Source of the DNA: Lentinus brumalis
Taxonomy: Eukaryota > Basidiomycota > Agaricomycetes > Polyporales > Polyporaceae
NCBI GenBank assembly: GCA_001792895.1
Contig: MARA01000039.1
Location: 62,001-126,000, forward strand
DNA: 64,000 bases
Direction: 5' to 3'
Shown piece after piece: positions 59,773-64,000 of this stretch (its first letter is position 1; every line of letters starts with the position of its first letter). The notes under the pieces are model-generated. The model did not search any database. It was not told where the DNA came from and worked only from the letters and a program-made list of their open reading frames with translations. The translations under genes were made by a program, and so were the position numbers.

Positions 59773-62700
59773 TCATGCAGCTTCCGTGTCGTCCTCAGGC
59801 TCCTCATTGAGTTCGGCCTCGAGCTCATTGAACCATGTATCATCAGGTTCGATTCCAGTCTGTATGACCGCGTCATGGTAGTGTAATGAGTAGAGTTGTT
59901 GTTCGCACTTACACGATCAAAAGAATGGACAACCCAGATTGGTGTGTCCCGGCCCAGCCGGTAGGAGAACGTCGGGATTATGGCGACCACGGCAGCAAGC
60001 TGGGAGGTCGCGACAATCTCCATATTGTGGAAACGATCAGTGTAAGCGACATAGGTGCCGAGATCAGTTGAACTGTCAGGGGATAAGTCGCAGGAACCAG
60101 CATGCTGATGGTGAGAACGCACTGGAGCGACCATGGGAACACCGGGATGTTGTCGTCCGCCATCATGCGCTGAACAACTGAGCATAATCGCGGAGTCTCA
60201 CGCCCGATGCGTATCTCGAAGTGGTAGAGGAGATGACAGGGGACGCGGCCTTCGGGGAAGTCGACACAGCCAAAGGAGTCCGCCTGAGTACGAGTGTCTG
60301 CAGTCGAGCCAAAGCGCAAGCCATCCTTGCTGATAAACGGGAGCAGCATGGCCGAGCGTTCACCGACAAAGATAGCATCGTGAGGAGAGCAAGACATGTC
60401 ATCGCCGATGTCGAGGTGTGGGAATACATGCCTTGAATACTCGAGTAGAAGCCCATAGAGTGTCGGGTGGGGAAGCTTGCGGAGATCTGTCGGCTTCTTC
60501 ACCCGCTTAGGCTTCAGGATCGTCGTCGAGCCCTGCGCAAATGCGGCGATTTGTGTGCGTAGAGTTCCCCGAGTCGTGCCCTGCATGGTTACCACACGGT
60601 CAAGAAGCTGCTGCTCCTCCGGGGTCGCATCGTCTGGCAATGACGAGACCTGGTATCAAAGCCTTATGATGTAAGTGACACAAAGCGAAGAGAAGGGAAC
60701 CTTACCGTCTCGAAGACGCGCTGCTTACCGATCCAGTTGCGCATCAATGTCAACTCCATCTCGCCGTCGGCATGGCCATTCAACAAGACCTTCTCGAGCT
60801 CCCCATTGAAGCGTTCGTGCGCGAAGAGCCACCAGGCATAGACCGGCCCGAAGAGTTCAAAGAACTGTGGGTAATGCATGGCGAAGTGGAAGTTAGGGAC
60901 CATGTGAATCCCAAGACGTACCATCTCCTGACAGGCCCACTGCAGGAACCGATGTCCGCGCCGAACCTCGTCCATGCTGATGCTCTTCGAAGCGAGGATG
61001 CGCTCGGCAAGTGATGCATATAGAAAGATCTTGTAGATCTTGCGAAGGTTGCGGGTGAAGGACGGTCGGCTCTTGGCATTGTGTGGGATGTCCGGAGCAT
61101 GTTCTCGGATCTTGTCATCTGAGTCTCGCCAGACGATCCACAGGACGGTGCACTGGATGTTGACCCAGCGGCGCCACTGGTCAGCCTTTGGGAGCCCCTT
61201 GTTTTCGCCGAGCTAGAAGCAGATTCACATCAGACGGTATGTCCGAGTCCCCAATTGACATGTGAACGTACATTTGTCGGGAGCCTACCAATGCCGGACG
61301 GCCACCGGATTGAGTTGACAGTGTCCTGGAGGGTGCGCCACTCATCCGCTTCCAGTAGATAACCTCCAATGAGGATCTCCGTGAACATATAGGAGGAAAG
61401 GCCTACAACATAAGCTCGGACAAGCGGAACAGGGATGAAGACATACCATAGAAATTGTGCATGAAGTCGAGTGCAGATGACGAGACTGGCCGCCACCCTG
61501 TGAGCTCGTCCATGATTGAGTACCTCTTCCCTGTCTGGTCAAGCATGCGCTTCCGCGCTGTCTTCGTTGTGCACGCCTTCGCACGGAACGAGGCACTCAG
61601 CATCTCCCAATCGTCCCGGAGTTTCAGATCTAAAGGCAAGGTTAATAGACGACGTAAAGATGATGTGCAACGTACTGGGGATGTCGTATGCAGCCAAAGA
61701 GTCGAGCTCTTCCTTCGTGATGTAGCAACAGCCGCACAGGTGTTCCTTATGGCTGTGAGAGGCAGTACCTTTGAGTTTGCTGGATGCCGGCACGTCGCTC
61801 GTCTGGCATTCAATGGACGCGTGAACCTCTTCGGCCATCTCCGAGCCCTTGACTGTCAAGAGAACACCTGCGACATGTCATTGCATGGACACGGCTTACC
61901 TATACGCCCCAACGAACAACTTACCTGTATAGAGTATCTTCATCTCTTCCACCGCGGGCTCGAGCATATGGTTGAGTTGTTCGAGGCTCGGCTCATGAGG
62001 GCCAGGCATGAGGGTGATAAGGTGGACGTTGCGCTGCAGGTACCGGAGGGAGCGATGGAGGTTGTTGAAGGTAATGTAGACTGCGCCGACTGAGTGCGGC
62101 CTCTCGTCCGTGACCCCGAACCTGATAGACACATAGTGCGTGATTCACTCGCAATACCGTTGCGAACAAAGACGTACCAATCCATATTTATTGTGAGACT
62201 AAGGCCATATTTCACTGAGTGTAGCGTACGCACAGGGCCAGCGAACGCTTTCACATCGCTGACTGTGCCGTCCGGTGCACATCGACGGACGTGGTCCAGC
62301 TTCGTGGCCCGGTAAGCCTTCGCATCGTGTATGTCGTGCATGTAGTCGCTATCAGCCAGTGGCTGTCGTCCTGCGGGCTTAACAGAATGGTCCAGAGCGT
62401 TGACGAAGTCCGGTCGAAGGAAGAACCGAGGGAGAGCCTTCAAGATAGACGAGTACGGCGCAGTCTTCTTCGGAGCTCGCTTCGGCAAGTGCTCGCCATC
62501 TTCCGGTCTTGCAGCGGTCCGTTTCCCGGGCACTTCCTCGTAGACGACTCCTTTACACCTCTTCACGGTGCATCGAGGAGAGGGGAGGGCATCGATTTCG
62601 TCCAGCGTGTAGTGCTTGAAGCATACGTCACAGATAGGTCGCAGCTCGATGAAGTCGTCAATATGGAGACCGAGGCGTTTCCGAGCCGTAGGAAGGGAAC

Positions 62701-63457
62701 GCGCGGGCCTCCGAGGGTCCTCAGGAAGGCCACCAGGAAGAGACATGTTGAGCAGTGTCAGCTCGTCGTTCAGCCTCTCCTGAGCATGGAGCACCGTCGC
62801 GTGTTTGAAGACGTTGTCAATGACGGAGTGTAGGTAGGCTAGGCGGACGCAGGGGTGCTCCTGGAAGGCGGGTGCTAGAGACATAGAGTCGATTGTGAGA
62901 TCAAGCAATGGTGGGCGCGCTGGAAGTTCGTCTTCCATCCAGTCATCTTCGGCTAAGGCCCGGGGACGAGGCGGGACTGGTCCGGGAGACTGAGGCCGCG
63001 AGGCAGGAGCAGGCGATCCAGTAATGTCCTCGTCTTGACGTGCAGCGTCCGTATCCATTTCAGCACCTTGAGGAGAAAGCCCGACGCCTGAGAGATAGCC
63101 TGAGTCGTCGGGAAGATCAAAGCTTTCGAACACATCCTGGTCGTACAGGTCCAGCGCAGCCGAGGGAATGTCGGCGCGAGCAAGTCGAGATGCACTACTA
63201 GAAGCTGCGGGTACTATTGGTGCCGTAGAACTGAGTATATGCGATCTCATAGTACTCGCAGCGTTGCCAAGCTGTCGGCCGCCCGAGCACCCTGAAGCTG
63301 CACGAAGTCTCTGTGCCGCTAGTGCGTCTTGGTGCTCCCTCTCTGCCACTTCATGGGTGTATGCGGTCTGTTTTGTGACGATGTCGTATCCAAGGGGCTT
63401 CTTGGCGCACTTCAAGGAGCATCTACAGCGCGTCGTTATCTTCCAGCGTGGAGGCAT
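59773..63457 (-). CDS. Tnp2-like (Transposase_21/CACTA-type) fungal transposase
   Basis: A large multi-exon gene from ATG 63457 (MPPRWKITTRCRCSLKCAKK) to TGA 59775-59773. The N-terminus carries a cysteine cluster (CRCSLKC) with a T..H motif usual in fungal Tnp2 proteins. The central part matches Transposase_21-type proteins: VGAVYITFNNLHRSLRY, LITLMPGPHEPSLEQLNHML, CGCCYITKEELDSLAAYD, and SALDFMHNFYG with the catalytic-type Asp. Further exons carry LPKADQWRRWVNIQCTVLW, MVPNFHFAMHYPQFFELFG, and a C-terminal HNMEIVATSQLAAVVAIIP. The last intron lies near 59855-59915, before an acidic C-terminus (EEPEDDTEAA). Most exons are open, so it may be active or recently so. Terminal inverted repeats were not found. 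Confidence 0.78.
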
Positions 63458-64000
63458 GATGTCTGAGGAGATCTAGATGTCGAGCTGAGTGGAGGAGGAG
63501 AGACGGACAGCCGCGAGGACAACGCGCCCGGGCGGCGCGCGCGCATGAACGCGACTTCGCGCGTGTCGTGACCGCGTCGAGCAATTGAATAAGGTGTTTC
63601 AATATTGTTGTCGCAGGCTTATCACCAAATCGCACCAGTAATCCTCCTTACCCGAAGCGGTCTTCGCAGAACCTGCTCGCAACCCTCCTTGAACCCGCGC
63701 ATTCCCATCCAATCCTACTATCTGGACGATCTGGGCAAGAACTCGCGGAGAACCTCCTTGGAATCATTGAGTTGTAATCGCATTCGGCGACTCCGAGATT
63801 CGGGGTTTCACGCGGTGGTGTTCGCCGCCGATGCGCCGCCGCTTGCCTTTGTTCTACATACCGCCATGCGGCATGTCACCGTAACTCAGCTACCCACCAC
63901 GACAACGTACCGAGTCTTTATATCCATGAGCTTCTGAGCACACGCCTCCTCCCTCTACCCATTCCTCCACGACGCTAATGACGATACCCACGATACCACT
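63458..64000. other. Upstream of transposase; nothing else recognised
   Basis: GC-rich sequence with GGGCGGCGCGCGCG near 63530-63542 and short frames without known motifs. It would hold the transposase promoter and possibly the element border. Confidence 0.35.

Overview
The window looks like nuclear DNA of an agaricomycete basidiomycete, probably a polypore-type fungus. The evidence is many 50-60 bp GT..AG introns with CTGAC/CTAAC branch-like motifs, compact divergent gene pairs, fungal-type housekeeping proteins (V-ATPase subunit A, proteasome Rpt1, Nuf2, an ING-type PHD protein, a RecQ helicase), and basidiomycete mobile elements (Helitron, chromovirus LTR elements, a Tnp2-type transposase). 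No bacterial-style operons, CRISPR arrays or rRNA/tRNA genes were seen.

Layout. 1-6.1 kb holds a broken Helitron Rep-helicase gene. 6.6-25.3 kb is a transposon nest. Two nearly identical 8.15 kb Ty3-type chromovirus elements (A on +, 6637-14790; B on -, 17185-25337) sit in inverted orientation, each flanked by its own 5-bp target duplication. A has landed inside an F-box-like gene, and the two halves of that gene lie on either side of the element. 25.3-30.1 kb is poor in recognisable genes and holds one more F-box-like paralogue. 30.1-52.1 kb is a normal gene-dense block: Mod5-type tRNA isopentenyltransferase, type-B carboxylesterase, a fasciclin-domain secreted protein, VMA1, RPT1, a small MITE-like foldback, an ING-type PHD protein, NUF2 and a RecQ helicase. 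53.0-57.3 kb holds two tandem paralogues of an unrecognised membrane protein. 58.1-63.5 kb holds a coiled-coil/acidic protein gene convergent, 5 bp apart, with a fungal Tnp2-like transposase.

The most interesting object is the LTR element. Combining its two copies gives this plan: LTR with TATA box; a self-primer site, in which 11 nt just after the 5' LTR pair with the presumed mRNA 5' end as in Tf1/sushi elements; gag with a CCHC knuckle; a canonical A AAA AAC slippery site directly before the gag TAG stop, 6 nt ahead of a stem-loop that can fold into a pseudoknot; pol in the -1 frame (protease, RT, RNase H, integrase, chromodomain); an antisense spliced gene with its own TATA box, encoding a coiled-coil protein with a Zn(2)Cys(6)-type cysteine pattern; a polypurine tract; and the second LTR. 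The antisense DNA-binding-type gene occupies the same position in both copies, so it belongs to the element.

Caution on reading frames: single-base deletions, often in short homopolymer runs, break frames not only in the transposons but also in conserved genes (RPT1, carboxylesterase, fasciclin, RecQ). Part of the apparent pseudogenisation may therefore be consensus sequencing error.
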